A DNA stretch of 8,796 nucleotides from CAZQEZ01 sp964592475. Its GTDB lineage: Bacteria; Bacteroidota; Bacteroidia; Cytophagales; Cyclobacteriaceae. The stretch is from contig CAZQEZ010000162.1 of assembly GCA_964592475.1 (NCBI GenBank), positions 1 to 8,796 on the forward strand. Direction: 5' to 3'. Positions 1 through 6,740 of this stretch are shown here, piece by piece. The notes beneath the pieces are model-generated. The model was not told where the DNA came from and did not search any database. It saw only the letters and a program-made list of their open reading frames with translations. The position numbers and the translations under genes were made by a program. How positions within the stretch are numbered: the first letter of the stretch is position 1; each line of letters opens with the position of its first letter.

Positions 1-36
1 TAATTTTTGAAACAAAGTAATTTTTTTGAAACAAAG
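1..36. repeat. Short tandem direct repeat, two copies
   Basis: Two adjacent copies of a TAA-T(n)-GAAACAAAG unit occupy 1-17 and 18-36. They differ only in the T run (five T against seven T). A third TAATT starts at 37 and then diverges. The unit lies at the extreme left end of the window, before the decayed gene copy. It may be a simple intergenic tandem duplication or the edge of a longer array cut off by the window start. Nothing in it suggests a CRISPR. Confidence 0.6.
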
Positions 37-86
37 TAATTAAAATACTCGTTTACAACAGTATTTTAGAATAATATTTAAACCAT

Positions 87-288
87 ATGGATGTTTATTT
101 ATTCTTTTCTTTATTACTATCAACACTACTTCTATAGCCGTTGCTGGAATACAGGTAGAATATAAAGTTTTATGTGCAAAAGAGAACGGTTTAGTGGATG
201 CAAAAGAAGAAGCACCAATAAAGTGTTTTATCAAAATCAATATCTTGAATCTTATTTTAAAAGATTAATATTTTATATTCAATATTAA
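87..288 (+). pseudogene. Decayed N-terminal copy of the adjacent TlpA-like gene
   Basis: Reading the frame that contains 131-133 gives a hydrophobic leader followed by SIAVAGIQVEYKV and, a little later, GLVDAKEEAP. This matches the start of the protein encoded at 299-1450 (SIAIAGISVEYKV, then PLVDANEVLP), with about 18 of 30 residues identical by eye. The only nearby ATG (87-89) is out of this frame, so a one-base loss just after the start is implied. Near 223 the similarity seems to move to a third frame (VFYQNQYLESYFK against a DRQYAKIENFF-like stretch), which stops at 286-288. About 60 codons remain of a gene of roughly 380. It is best read as the broken remnant of a tandem paralogue. Base-call or assembly errors near a contig end could mimic the frameshifts, but they would not explain the missing C-terminal 80 percent. 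Confidence 0.65.
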
Positions 289-298
289 TATAATAGTT

Positions 299-1450
299 AT
301 GCGATACATCCTCATTATTTTAATGATTTTATTACACTCTTCGATTGCAATTGCAGGCATAAGCGTAGAATACAAAGTTTCTTATACTAAAAATCATCCT
401 CTTGTTGATGCAAATGAAGTTTTACCAGATAAAATAATACTTTCTGTGGATAGACAGTATGCAAAAATAGAAAATTTTTTCAGTCACGGAGCTTCAACAA
501 AACTAAATTTATATTATAAAAAAGAAGAAAATGTTTACATTGCTGAGCTTTTGGAAAAAATTATAGATGTAGGCATTATAAATACATATGATCCTGCAAT
601 AGTGGGTGGGTCTGTTAATAACTTTAGCACGGGTGGGCATAATATTTCTAGCACTAATTCAACAATAAGAAATTCAAAAACAGTTTACCCATTAGTTAAG
701 GCAAATTATGACATACAGCATTTGGACAATACTGCACAAATAGAAATATTGGGGTATCCATGCAAAAGAGCTCGAGGCAAGTTGAATGATAGTAAAATTG
801 AGATCTTATACACTGATGTATTAAAGCATCAATATTTTCAATACGGAGACCTGAATGGTATTGCCTTACTGTATAAAATGCAGGATGAAATATTTGAAGA
901 AGTTGTCTATACTGCCACTAATGTAAAAAAGGTTAATTTTGATAGTGATTTTTTCAATTTTCCTAAAATTAATAGCGATTTCAACAATGTATATAGTGAC
1001 AATGTATTAATTAATACATTTGCTGATAATATAAAAGCGAGAAACTTGAATAACACAAAAGTAACGCTTGATTTCCACCAAAATAAAATCACAGTGCTTT
1101 ACTTTTGGTCGATTCGTTACTTGATAAATCAATCAGCAATAGAAAAACTTAATAAATTACGCGAAAAATATGAGGAGGATGACAGGGTGCAATTTATTTC
1201 TATTGCTCAGGAGCGGCCTAAATATTTACGGTTTTTTATCAAAAACACTGAAATGAAATATCAAGTTTTTGGCAGTGGCGCCAAAGCTATAAGACAATTC
1301 AAGGCTGATATTTTGCCAGCAAATGTGGTAATTGCACCCGGTGGGAAAATTGTTTTTCATCAAACACATTATTGGCCAACTACCGCTTTCGTAATTGATT
1401 CTTTGTTAGAAAAACTACTCGATAATCATTTTGCTACTGTGGAGCAGTAA
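299..1450 (+). CDS. Secreted TlpA-like thioredoxin-fold protein lacking the CxxC
   Basis: The 383-residue product starts with a Sec signal peptide (residues 1-19, cleavage likely after AIA), so it should be periplasmic or otherwise outside the cytoplasm. Residues about 20-215 form a beta-rich region with a motif like LGYPCKRARG (149-160), then YTDVL and a GDLNGIALLYKM stretch. This resembles the layout of GLPGLI/DUF4412-like Bacteroidota domains; that comparison is by eye. Residues about 235-375 look like a TlpA/redoxin-type thioredoxin fold: VLYFW (266-270), a helix, VQFISIAQE (297-305), the cis-proline loop ILP (338-340) and VVIAPGGKIVFHQ (343-355). Where TlpA has WCxxC, this protein has Tyr274 and Asn277. 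Cys155 is the only cysteine in the whole protein, so classical disulfide exchange is not possible. A binding, chaperone or scaffold role is an inference. Base composition is A+T-rich like the surroundings. I see no clear promoter. The upstream remnant (87-288) is a related gene. Confidence 0.8.
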   Translation: MRYILIILMILLHSSIAIAGISVEYKVSYTKNHPLVDANEVLPDKIILSVDRQYAKIENFFSHGASTKLNLYYKKEENVYIAELLEKIIDVGIINTYDPAIVGGSVNNFSTGGHNISSTNSTIRNSKTVYPLVKANYDIQHLDNTAQIEILGYPCKRARGKLNDSKIEILYTDVLKHQYFQYGDLNGIALLYKMQDEIFEEVVYTATNVKKVNFDSDFFNFPKINSDFNNVYSDNVLINTFADNIKARNLNNTKVTLDFHQNKITVLYFWSIRYLINQSAIEKLNKLREKYEEDDRVQFISIAQERPKYLRFFIKNTEMKYQVFGSGAKAIRQFKADILPANVVIAPGGKIVFHQTHYWPTTAFVIDSLLEKLLDNHFATVEQ

Positions 1451-1696
1451 AGTTTTCACTACTTCAAATAAGTGCAATAAATAACAGTTTTCTACAATGA
1501 GCAATTTATCAAATTTATCTGCATAGCAGCTCAATCATCGAGTATTAAAACCTATCACAATACCTTAAATTGGCAAAAAAAGGAAAAAATAACTCAAAAT
1601 TGAAACCAAATCCAAAATTTTAGCTTAGAAACAACCATAACGATTATATAAAGAAGACAAGTTTAAAATCTTCTATGCCTAAATAAGATTTCTCAT

Positions 1697-1712
1697 TATA
1701 TTTGATTAATCA
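1697..1712 (+). promoter_or_regulatory. Bacteroidota -7 promoter element with overlapping palindrome
   Basis: TATATTTG at 1697-1704 is a perfect match to the Bacteroidota -7 consensus TAnnTTTG and lies 23 bases before the ATG at 1728. A convincing -33 TTTG at the usual spacing is not visible. The 10-bp perfect palindrome TGATTAATCA (1703-1712) overlaps the end of the -7 box and the expected transcription start, and could be an operator. A further 7-bp inverted repeat (AAATCTT 1666-1672, AAGATTT 1685-1691) lies just upstream. This promoter would serve the two-gene operon 1728-3727. The rest of 1451-1696 shows no gene and no strong terminator. Confidence 0.5.
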
Positions 1713-1727
1713 TCAAAACGTTAAGAC

Positions 1728-2312
1728 ATGAAAAACTTATTTATTATTCTAATTTTAAATATTTGTACTTCTAGTTTGTATGCTGCTATAGAAGTGAAAG
1801 GCCAAATTATCACTAAAACAGATACTATCAATGCTACTTTGCTTATTCCTGTTTATTTCATGAATGGTGATATCAATTTTGTAAAACTGCAAAATAAAAT
1901 CAAATATTTAGCTGATAATAAAAAGAAACATAAATTAAAACCAAGCCAGGCGGAACAAATAACATTCAGATTTGGAGGAGAAAAAATAAAGCTATTATCG
2001 AGAAATAATTATTTTATGAACTTATTAAAAAGCGGACACCTGAAACTTTTCCAATATTATTATACAAGCCCTAATTTTAGTGGTGCCCCAGGTCAGTCAG
2101 GAGGTATGACGGTAAATATTCAAAGTTATTATTACTTGCAAAAAGGTGATGGAGAAATGAAAAGAGTCCATGGTTTTTCATTCAAAAAAGATATTGGAGA
2201 TTATTTATCTGATTGTCCGGATGTAGCAGAACAGGTCGAAAGCCGTGAATTGAGAAAAAAGGATATTGAGCAAATTGTAAAAAATTACAATAAACTATGC
2301 ACTGAATTATGA
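1728..2312 (+). CDS. Secreted Bacteroidota protein of unknown function
   Basis: The 194-residue product has a Sec signal peptide (residues 1-19, cleavage likely after LYA) with no lipobox cysteine, so a soluble exported protein is expected. The body begins with a strand pair like VKGQIITKTDTINATLLIP (23-41) and continues with KPSQAEQITFRFGGEKIKL (71-89). A conserved-looking core follows, YFMNLLKSGHLKLFQYYYT (95-113), then a Gly/Ser-rich loop (118-126). The C-terminus is helical, with FKKDIGDYLSDCPDVAEQV (152-170) and DIEQIVKNYNKLC (179-191). This pattern (opening gyi-tnsGDTi-like strands, a central 'L.dG.v.Ly' element, a terminal 'F.k....yl.DCP' helix) recurs in many uncharacterised Bacteroidota exported proteins. 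I know no function for them. The stop overlaps the start of the next gene by four bases (ATGA), which implies translational coupling and a shared role with the beta-helix lipoprotein. Confidence 0.8.
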   Translation: MKNLFIILILNICTSSLYAAIEVKGQIITKTDTINATLLIPVYFMNGDINFVKLQNKIKYLADNKKKHKLKPSQAEQITFRFGGEKIKLLSRNNYFMNLLKSGHLKLFQYYYTSPNFSGAPGQSGGMTVNIQSYYYLQKGDGEMKRVHGFSFKKDIGDYLSDCPDVAEQVESRELRKKDIEQIVKNYNKLCTEL

Positions 2313-3727
2313 AGCTAAAACTGATTGTAATGTCAATTTTTTTACTGGCAGTATTATCCTGTAGTAATAATGAAGAAACTCAGCAGGCAAACGAGCATCA
2401 AATTTTCGTGGCCCCTAATGGCAATGACCAGCAGGCAGGAAGCAAGGAACAGCCACTGGCTACCCTGCAAAAAGCAATTGAACTTGCTGAAAAGGGTGAT
2501 ACGGTTTTCATCCGCGGGGGCGATTATCAATTGAGCCAAATGATCAGCTTTACTAGATCCGGTAAATCAAATGCATGGATTACCTTTATGGCCTATCAAG
2601 ACGAAAACCCGGTATTCAATTCCTATGATTTTGACACCACACCAAACAATCAACCGCAAAACCGGATGCACGATTATGGAGCTTTCCATTTTGAAGGTGT
2701 ACATCATATTCGCCTGCAAGGAATCACAGTTAAAGACAGCCGAGGTGTAGGCATCATGGTGAGGGATGAATCCACACATCATATTGAAATCACCAACTGT
2801 AAAACCGACGGCTCTTACAGTTCGGGTATAGCCTTATGGTATGCCGATAGCAGTAAAGTGCTGAATTGCGACATACAGGGAGCGAACGATCAGGAATTGC
2901 GGCCGCCTGAGGTAAAATTGCGTGGAGAAGCGCCCCACGAAGCATTGACCACTGCCGGAGCCACTCATTTTGAAGTAGCCTATAATAAAGTACACCATTG
3001 CATTAAGGAAGGCATTGATTGCAAGGAAGTGAGTGCTTTTGGCACTATTCATCACAATGAATGCTATGAAAATAAACGGCAGGGGCTTTATGTGGACAGC
3101 TGGTTTGGCAAATTGCATGATGTAGAGTTTCATCACAATAAAGTTTACAATTGCGAATGGGGCATGGCCGTAGCCGCTGAAGGTGAGAATTCCAGCCTGG
3201 AAAATGTAAAGATCCACCACAATCAATTTTACAATAACCGGGGCTCCGGAGTATTTTTCAGTGTTTGGGGACACGATGAGATCAGGAAAAATATTTATGT
3301 GTACAACAACACCATCTACAACAATGGCAATCCTACGCATTGGGCAGGCCCAACTGGTGGTATCGATATGAAGTCTTCCAGCTTGCAGGAGGTGCATATT
3401 TTCAATAATATTTGCAGTGACAACGCTGCCTTTCAAATTGCCACTTTTGATAATCCAGGCGACAATGGTCTCAACTTATTGTCAGAAAAGAATATTCACA
3501 TCAGCCATAATCTGGTACATGTATTTGTGCAAAACACTGGCCATACAGGATTATACCCGGCTGTATATGCAACTAATGGGGATGAGCCGGTATTGGCGAG
3601 TCCAATGTTTGAAGATCCAGCAACAGGTAATTTTGCTTTACTACCGTCCTCACCGGCAATTAGGGCGGGCATGCCTTCGCCACCGGTAGATAATGCCGAT
3701 CAGAATTTAGGAGCAGGAAACTGGTAA
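2309..3727 (+). CDS. Right-handed parallel beta-helix lipoprotein (DUF1565-like)
   Basis: The 472-residue product starts with a lipoprotein signal peptide ending in the lipobox VLSC, with lipidation predicted at Cys18. The following SNNEE could act as a Bacteroidota surface-export signal (inference). Residues 31-75 (IFVAPNGNDQQAGSKEQPLATLQKAIELAEKGDTVFIRGG, described by key parts) form the DUF1565-type opening of pectate-lyase-like folds. From about 125 to 405 the sequence is a ladder of beta-helix coils, with repeated HHN/NN turns: GTIHHN (245-250), EFHHN (273-277), KIHHN (301-305), VYNN (331-334), IFNN (364-367) and HISHN (397-401). The end (SPMFEDPATGNFALLPSSPAIRAG) is the usual closing motif of such proteins. 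A polysaccharide lyase or carbohydrate-binding role is plausible, but I cannot assign catalytic residues, and no type IX secretion C-terminal domain is visible. The gene is more G+C-rich than its neighbours in places (35 of 60 bases in 2881-2940, against 21 of 60 in 841-900). It is the second gene of a two-gene operon. Confidence 0.88.
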   Translation: MKLKLIVMSIFLLAVLSCSNNEETQQANEHQIFVAPNGNDQQAGSKEQPLATLQKAIELAEKGDTVFIRGGDYQLSQMISFTRSGKSNAWITFMAYQDENPVFNSYDFDTTPNNQPQNRMHDYGAFHFEGVHHIRLQGITVKDSRGVGIMVRDESTHHIEITNCKTDGSYSSGIALWYADSSKVLNCDIQGANDQELRPPEVKLRGEAPHEALTTAGATHFEVAYNKVHHCIKEGIDCKEVSAFGTIHHNECYENKRQGLYVDSWFGKLHDVEFHHNKVYNCEWGMAVAAEGENSSLENVKIHHNQFYNNRGSGVFFSVWGHDEIRKNIYVYNNTIYNNGNPTHWAGPTGGIDMKSSSLQEVHIFNNICSDNAAFQIATFDNPGDNGLNLLSEKNIHISHNLVHVFVQNTGHTGLYPAVYATNGDEPVLASPMFEDPATGNFALLPSSPAIRAGMPSPPVDNADQNLGAGNW

Positions 3728-3775
3728 AGTTTTTAAAAGTAAATTAAATAGACAACACCAATAGAAAAAAGACTA

Positions 3776-4486
3776 TTATGGTAATAATCCATTATCGCTA
3801 AAACTATAAAAACTACTATCGGTAAAGATAATGTGATCCAATATAGGTAAATCTAACAATTCACCGGCAGCATGTAATTTTTTGGTTAGTTTAATATCTT
3901 GCTCACTAGGATTAGTATTGCCAGAAGGGTGGTTGTGAACAAGAATCATATTGCTGCCATTTACCTCAAGTGCTTTTTTGAAAATTACTTTTGGATCGGC
4001 CACAGTTCCGGAAAACCCTCCCTCGCTTATTTTTAATTTTTTTAGCACATGATTGGCTCTATTCATTACAATAATCCAAAACTCCTCCACTTCAAGGTCA
4101 AGTAGTTCAGGTTTAATCACTTCATAAGCCATATTGGAACTTTGAATGCGAGGTTTTTGCAAAAATTCAGCTGATTTTCGACGGCGACCCAGCTCCAATG
4201 CACTGACAATGTTGATGGCTTTGGCCTCTCCTATACCAGAAAAATGCATTAAAGAAGCAATTTTTAATTTGGCTAATTCATTGAGGTTATTGCTGGCGCT
4301 AAGTAGTATTTCTTTGGCCAGGTCTACAGCACTTTTTTCTCTATTGCCGCTGCCAATCAATATTGCTAATAATTCTGCATCGGTTAAAGCAGATTTTCCT
4401 TTATTCAACAACTTTTCTCTGGGGCGATCTTCTTCGGCAAGGTCAAGTATACGCAGGTTCTGTCTGCTATTTTCAGGCTGCATCAT
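3776..4486 (-). CDS. radC: RadC family JAB/MPN-domain protein (UPF0758)
   Basis: The 236-residue product is full length for RadC. Residues 20-65 form the N-terminal helical part (RPREKLL, then LTDAELLAILIGSG). A helix-hairpin-helix-like segment follows (FSGIGEAKAINIVSALELGRR, about 82-102). The C-terminal JAB1/MPN metal-binding domain (about 115-236) has the JAMM motif HNHPSG with His184, His186 and Asp197 at the expected spacing. A zinc-metalloprotease-like site is therefore intact. The cellular role of the family is unsettled; the old link to radiation repair in E. coli is not supported by later work. Two consecutive ATG codons open the gene, and the first (4484-4486) is taken. The gene converges with the beta-helix gene (48 bases between the stops) and lies downstream of rpsT behind a terminator, so it is probably transcribed separately. 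Confidence 0.93.
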   Translation of the reverse strand: MMQPENSRQNLRILDLAEEDRPREKLLNKGKSALTDAELLAILIGSGNREKSAVDLAKEILLSASNNLNELAKLKIASLMHFSGIGEAKAINIVSALELGRRRKSAEFLQKPRIQSSNMAYEVIKPELLDLEVEEFWIIVMNRANHVLKKLKISEGGFSGTVADPKVIFKKALEVNGSNMILVHNHPSGNTNPSEQDIKLTKKLHAAGELLDLPILDHIIFTDSSFYSFSDNGLLP

Positions 4487-4490
4487 TTAA

Positions 4491-4518
4491 TGTAAATTGT
4501 ATTTTTCACAATATTACA
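4491..4518. repeat. Inverted repeat just upstream of radC
   Basis: TGTAAATTGT (4491-4500) and ACAATATTACA (4508-4518) are complementary except for one extra base, separated by the 7-base spacer ATTTTTC. The structure ends four bases before the radC start codon (minus strand). It could be an operator or a 5' leader hairpin that affects radC translation. It is A+T-only apart from a few bases, so a chance origin is possible. Confidence 0.35.
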
Positions 4519-4527
4519 AAATGTACA

Positions 4528-4553
4528 TAAAAAAAGCCTCACAAATGAGGCTT
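4528..4553 (-). terminator. Rho-independent terminator of rpsT
   Basis: On the minus strand the sequence reads AAGCCTC, a six-base loop, then GAGGCTT running into a run of seven T (complement of 4529-4535). The 7-bp stem is at 4534-4540 paired with 4547-4553. It starts 25 bases after the rpsT stop codon and lies before radC, so it separates the two genes transcriptionally. It is the clearest terminator in the window. Confidence 0.85.
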
Positions 4554-4577
4554 CCTTCCATATTTATTATAGTATTT

Positions 4578-4832
4578 TTATTGAAGTCCAGCTACAAATT
4601 TGGCCAATTTTGATTTTTTGTGAGCTGCGTTATTTTTATGAATAATATTTTTCTTGGCAAGTTTATCCATCATTGAAGAAACTTTTTTATAAAGTTCCTG
4701 CGCTTCACTTTTATCAGTGGTACCCCTAAGTTTTTTAACAAAAGTACGGGTCGTTTTCAACTGATATTTGTTTCTAAGTCTTTTGGTTTCGTTAGATCTT
4801 ATTCTTTTTAATGCTGACTTACTATTTGCCAT
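4578..4832 (-). CDS. rpsT: 30S ribosomal protein S20
   Basis: The 84-residue, strongly basic, all-helical protein is full length for bacterial S20. It shows the typical opening MANSKSALKRIRSNETKRLR, the central KKLRGTT-like turn, and the closing KNNAAHKKSKLAKFV. S20 binds 16S rRNA early in assembly of the small subunit. The gene is followed by its own terminator (4528-4553). Its upstream region runs into the assembly gap after 15 bases, so the promoter is not contiguous with it. A good promoter on the same strand lies beyond the gap at about 4985-4992. Confidence 0.97.
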   Translation of the reverse strand: MANSKSALKRIRSNETKRLRNKYQLKTTRTFVKKLRGTTDKSEAQELYKKVSSMMDKLAKKNIIHKNNAAHKKSKLAKFVAGLQ

Positions 4833-4847
4833 ATCTATTTATTCTAA

Positions 4848-4947
4848 NNNNNNNNNNNNNNNNNNNNNNNNNNNNNNNNNNNNNNNNNNNNNNNNNNNNN
4901 NNNNNNNNNNNNNNNNNNNNNNNNNNNNNNNNNNNNNNNNNNNNNNN
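4848..4947. other. Assembly gap, 100 N
   Basis: Exactly 100 N separate the rpsT start from the region downstream of the ABC-F gene. A round 100 is the usual placeholder for a gap of unknown length, so the true distance may differ. Any open frame drawn through this stretch is an artefact. The missing DNA lies between a minus-strand promoter and rpsT, so it could hold only a leader or also a small gene or RNA gene. Confidence 0.95.
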
Positions 4948-4984
4948 TCTGTTTCTTTGCTATTTTCCTAAATTTTAAGGAGTG

Positions 4985-5018
4985 CAAAGATAGCATATTA
5001 TTTATTTTTGAAAAACAA
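4985..5018 (-). promoter_or_regulatory. Probable promoter reading into the gap towards rpsT
   Basis: On the minus strand, TATCTTTG (complement of 4985-4992) perfectly matches the Bacteroidota -7 consensus TAnnTTTG. It is followed by CAC, a context common at strongly expressed genes. A TTG (complement of 5016-5018) lies upstream at a 23-base spacing, slightly longer than usual, so the -33 box is weak. Expected transcription starts near 4978 and runs about 30 bases before the N gap, with no start codon. The likely target is rpsT or something hidden in the gap. Confidence 0.6.
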
Positions 5019-5031
5019 TTTGAAATAATAT
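4995..5031. repeat. A+T inverted repeat after the ABC-F gene
   Basis: ATATTATTT (4995-5003) and AAATAATAT (5023-5031) are perfect 9-bp complements around a 19-base loop, ten bases downstream of the ABC-F stop codon (minus strand). It lacks a G+C core and a T run, so as a terminator it would be weak. It also overlaps the promoter of the next transcription unit and may affect promoter opening instead. Confidence 0.35.
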
Positions 5032-5040
5032 TTTGATAAA

Positions 5041-6720
5041 CTACCCCAGTTTTTTATATTTTAACCGGGTTGGCTCTAAATTACCCAGTCGTTTTTTTCT
5101 ATTCTCTTCATACTCGGTAAAGTTACCATCAAAATAATATACTTGAGATTCGCCTTCAAAAGCTAAAATATGAGTGGCTACTCTATCTAAAAACCACCTG
5201 TCGTGAGAGATGATTACTGCACATCCGGCAAAATATTCAAGTGCTTCTTCCAGCGCTCTCAAAGTATTAACATCCAGGTCATTAGTAGGTTCGTCGAGTA
5301 AAATTAAATTGGCTCCCTGCTTTAAAGCCAATGCCAGGTGTACTCTATTTCTTTCCCCTCCTGAAAGTGTACCAACTTTTTTCTCTTGGTCTGCGCCACT
5401 AAAATTGAACTTGCTAACGTAAGCTCTGGAGTTCACTTTGCGTCCTCCAAGTTCTATAAATTCATTACCTTCGGAAATCATCTCCCAAACTGATTTATTC
5501 GCCTCAAGCACATCATGTCCCTGGTCTACATATGCTATTTTTACAGTTTCTCCAATTTCAAATGATCCTTCATCTGGCTTTTCTCTACCGGTAATAAGAT
5601 TAAATAAAGTAGTTTTACCAGCTCCATTAGGGCCTATCACACCTACAATACCACCTTGTGGCAAAGAAAAACTTAAGTCTTCAAAAAGTAATTGTTGGCC
5701 AAAAGCTTTTTTCACTCCATCTGCTTCTATCACTTTATTCCCCAATCGTGGTCCGGGAGGAATGAACAATTCCAGCTTTTCTTCTCTCTCTTTCACTTCC
5801 TGCCCCAGTAATTTTTCATAAGCCCCTATTCTGGCTTTGGCTTTGGCATGGCGACCTTTCGGTGTCATCCTTACCCATTCCAGTTCTCTGTTGAGGGTTT
5901 TTTGCCTTTTAGACTCTGTTTTTTCTTCTTCAGCTAAACGAGTCTGTTTTTGTTCTAACCAGCTTGAATAGTTTCCTTTCCAGGGTATTCCCTCTCCTCT
6001 ATCCAATTCTAAAATCCAACCTGCCACATTATCAAGAAAGTAACGATCGTGGGTTACAGCAATCACTGTACCTTTATATTTTTGCAAATGCATTTCAAGC
6101 CAAAGAACCGATTCGGCATCGAGGTGGTTGGTAGGCTCATCGAGGAGTAAAACATCTGGCTCTTGCAGTAAAAGCCGACATAAAGCTACCCGTCTTTTTT
6201 CACCTCCGGAAAGATTAACCACTTTAGCATCCTTATCAGGAGTACGTAAAGCATCCATGGCCTTTTCCAGACGATTGTCTAAGCTCCAAGCCTCATGATG
6301 TTCCAATTTTTCTTGCACTTCAGCCTGTCGGTTGATTAGTTTATCCATTTTGTCGGGATCCTCCAACACTTCGGGCTCAGCAAATTTCAAATTAATCTCA
6401 TCATATTCTTTTAACAGTTCTTTGATGTGTGAGACGGCTTCTTCTACAACTTCAATCACGGTTTTATTGTCGTCCAACTGTGGTTCTTGCTCTAATAGCC
6501 CTACCGAATAACCTGGCGAAAAAACCACTTCGCCCTGATAATTCTTGTCTATTCCGGCAATAATTCTTAAAAGTGACGATTTGCCTGAACCATTTAAACC
6601 AATAACCCCTATCTTTGCCCCGTAATAGAAAGAAAGATAAATGTTTTTTAATACTTGTTTTTGTGGTGGGTAGGTTTTAGTCACACCCGCCATCGAGAAA
6701 ATTACTTTTTCGTTACTCAT
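5041..6720 (-). CDS. ettA: Energy-dependent translational throttle protein EttA (ABC-F)
   Basis: The 559-residue soluble ATPase has two ABC domains and no membrane segments, matching EttA in length (about 555 in E. coli). Domain 1: Walker A GLNGSGKS (41-48), signature LSGGE (170-174), Walker B LLLDEPTNHLD with Glu195, and switch His224. The arm insertion lies at about 95-145 within domain 1. The inter-domain linker, the P-site tRNA interaction motif, spans about 242-325 (including EWVRMTPKGRHAKAKARI, 281-298). Domain 2: Walker A GPNGAGKT (363-370), signature LSGGE (452-456), Walker B LILLDEPTNDLD with Glu477, and His506. All catalytic positions are present. EttA binds the ribosomal E site and gates the first elongation step according to the ATP/ADP ratio. 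EttA is favoured over other ABC-F types by the length, the short arm and the strong overall match. The start ATG at 6718-6720 immediately precedes SNEKVIFSMAGVTKTY, as expected. Confidence 0.95.
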   Translation of the reverse strand: MSNEKVIFSMAGVTKTYPPQKQVLKNIYLSFYYGAKIGVIGLNGSGKSSLLRIIAGIDKNYQGEVVFSPGYSVGLLEQEPQLDDNKTVIEVVEEAVSHIKELLKEYDEINLKFAEPEVLEDPDKMDKLINRQAEVQEKLEHHEAWSLDNRLEKAMDALRTPDKDAKVVNLSGGEKRRVALCRLLLQEPDVLLLDEPTNHLDAESVLWLEMHLQKYKGTVIAVTHDRYFLDNVAGWILELDRGEGIPWKGNYSSWLEQKQTRLAEEEKTESKRQKTLNRELEWVRMTPKGRHAKAKARIGAYEKLLGQEVKEREEKLELFIPPGPRLGNKVIEADGVKKAFGQQLLFEDLSFSLPQGGIVGVIGPNGAGKTTLFNLITGREKPDEGSFEIGETVKIAYVDQGHDVLEANKSVWEMISEGNEFIELGGRKVNSRAYVSKFNFSGADQEKKVGTLSGGERNRVHLALALKQGANLILLDEPTNDLDVNTLRALEEALEYFAGCAVIISHDRWFLDRVATHILAFEGESQVYYFDGNFTEYEENRKKRLGNLEPTRLKYKKLG

Positions 6721-6740
6721 AATTGATAAAAAAATTTGTG

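Noticed and set aside
1..36. CRISPR array
   Set aside because: The copies are adjacent with no spacers, are too short, and have no cas genes nearby.
2834..3436. Long open frame (200 codons) on the minus strand inside the beta-helix gene
   Set aside because: It lies opposite the well-supported lipoprotein gene, has no start context or recognisable family, and its His/Ile/Val-rich composition is what the complement of a repetitive beta-helix gene would give.
3728..3775. Bidirectional terminator between the convergent beta-helix and radC genes
   Set aside because: Only a 5-bp A+T-rich stem (AATAG/CTATT) with an A run in the loop is visible, which is too weak to call.
4768..4971. Open frame on the plus strand crossing the N run
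   Set aside because: It is open only because the unknown bases cannot contribute stops, and it overlaps rpsT on the opposite strand.
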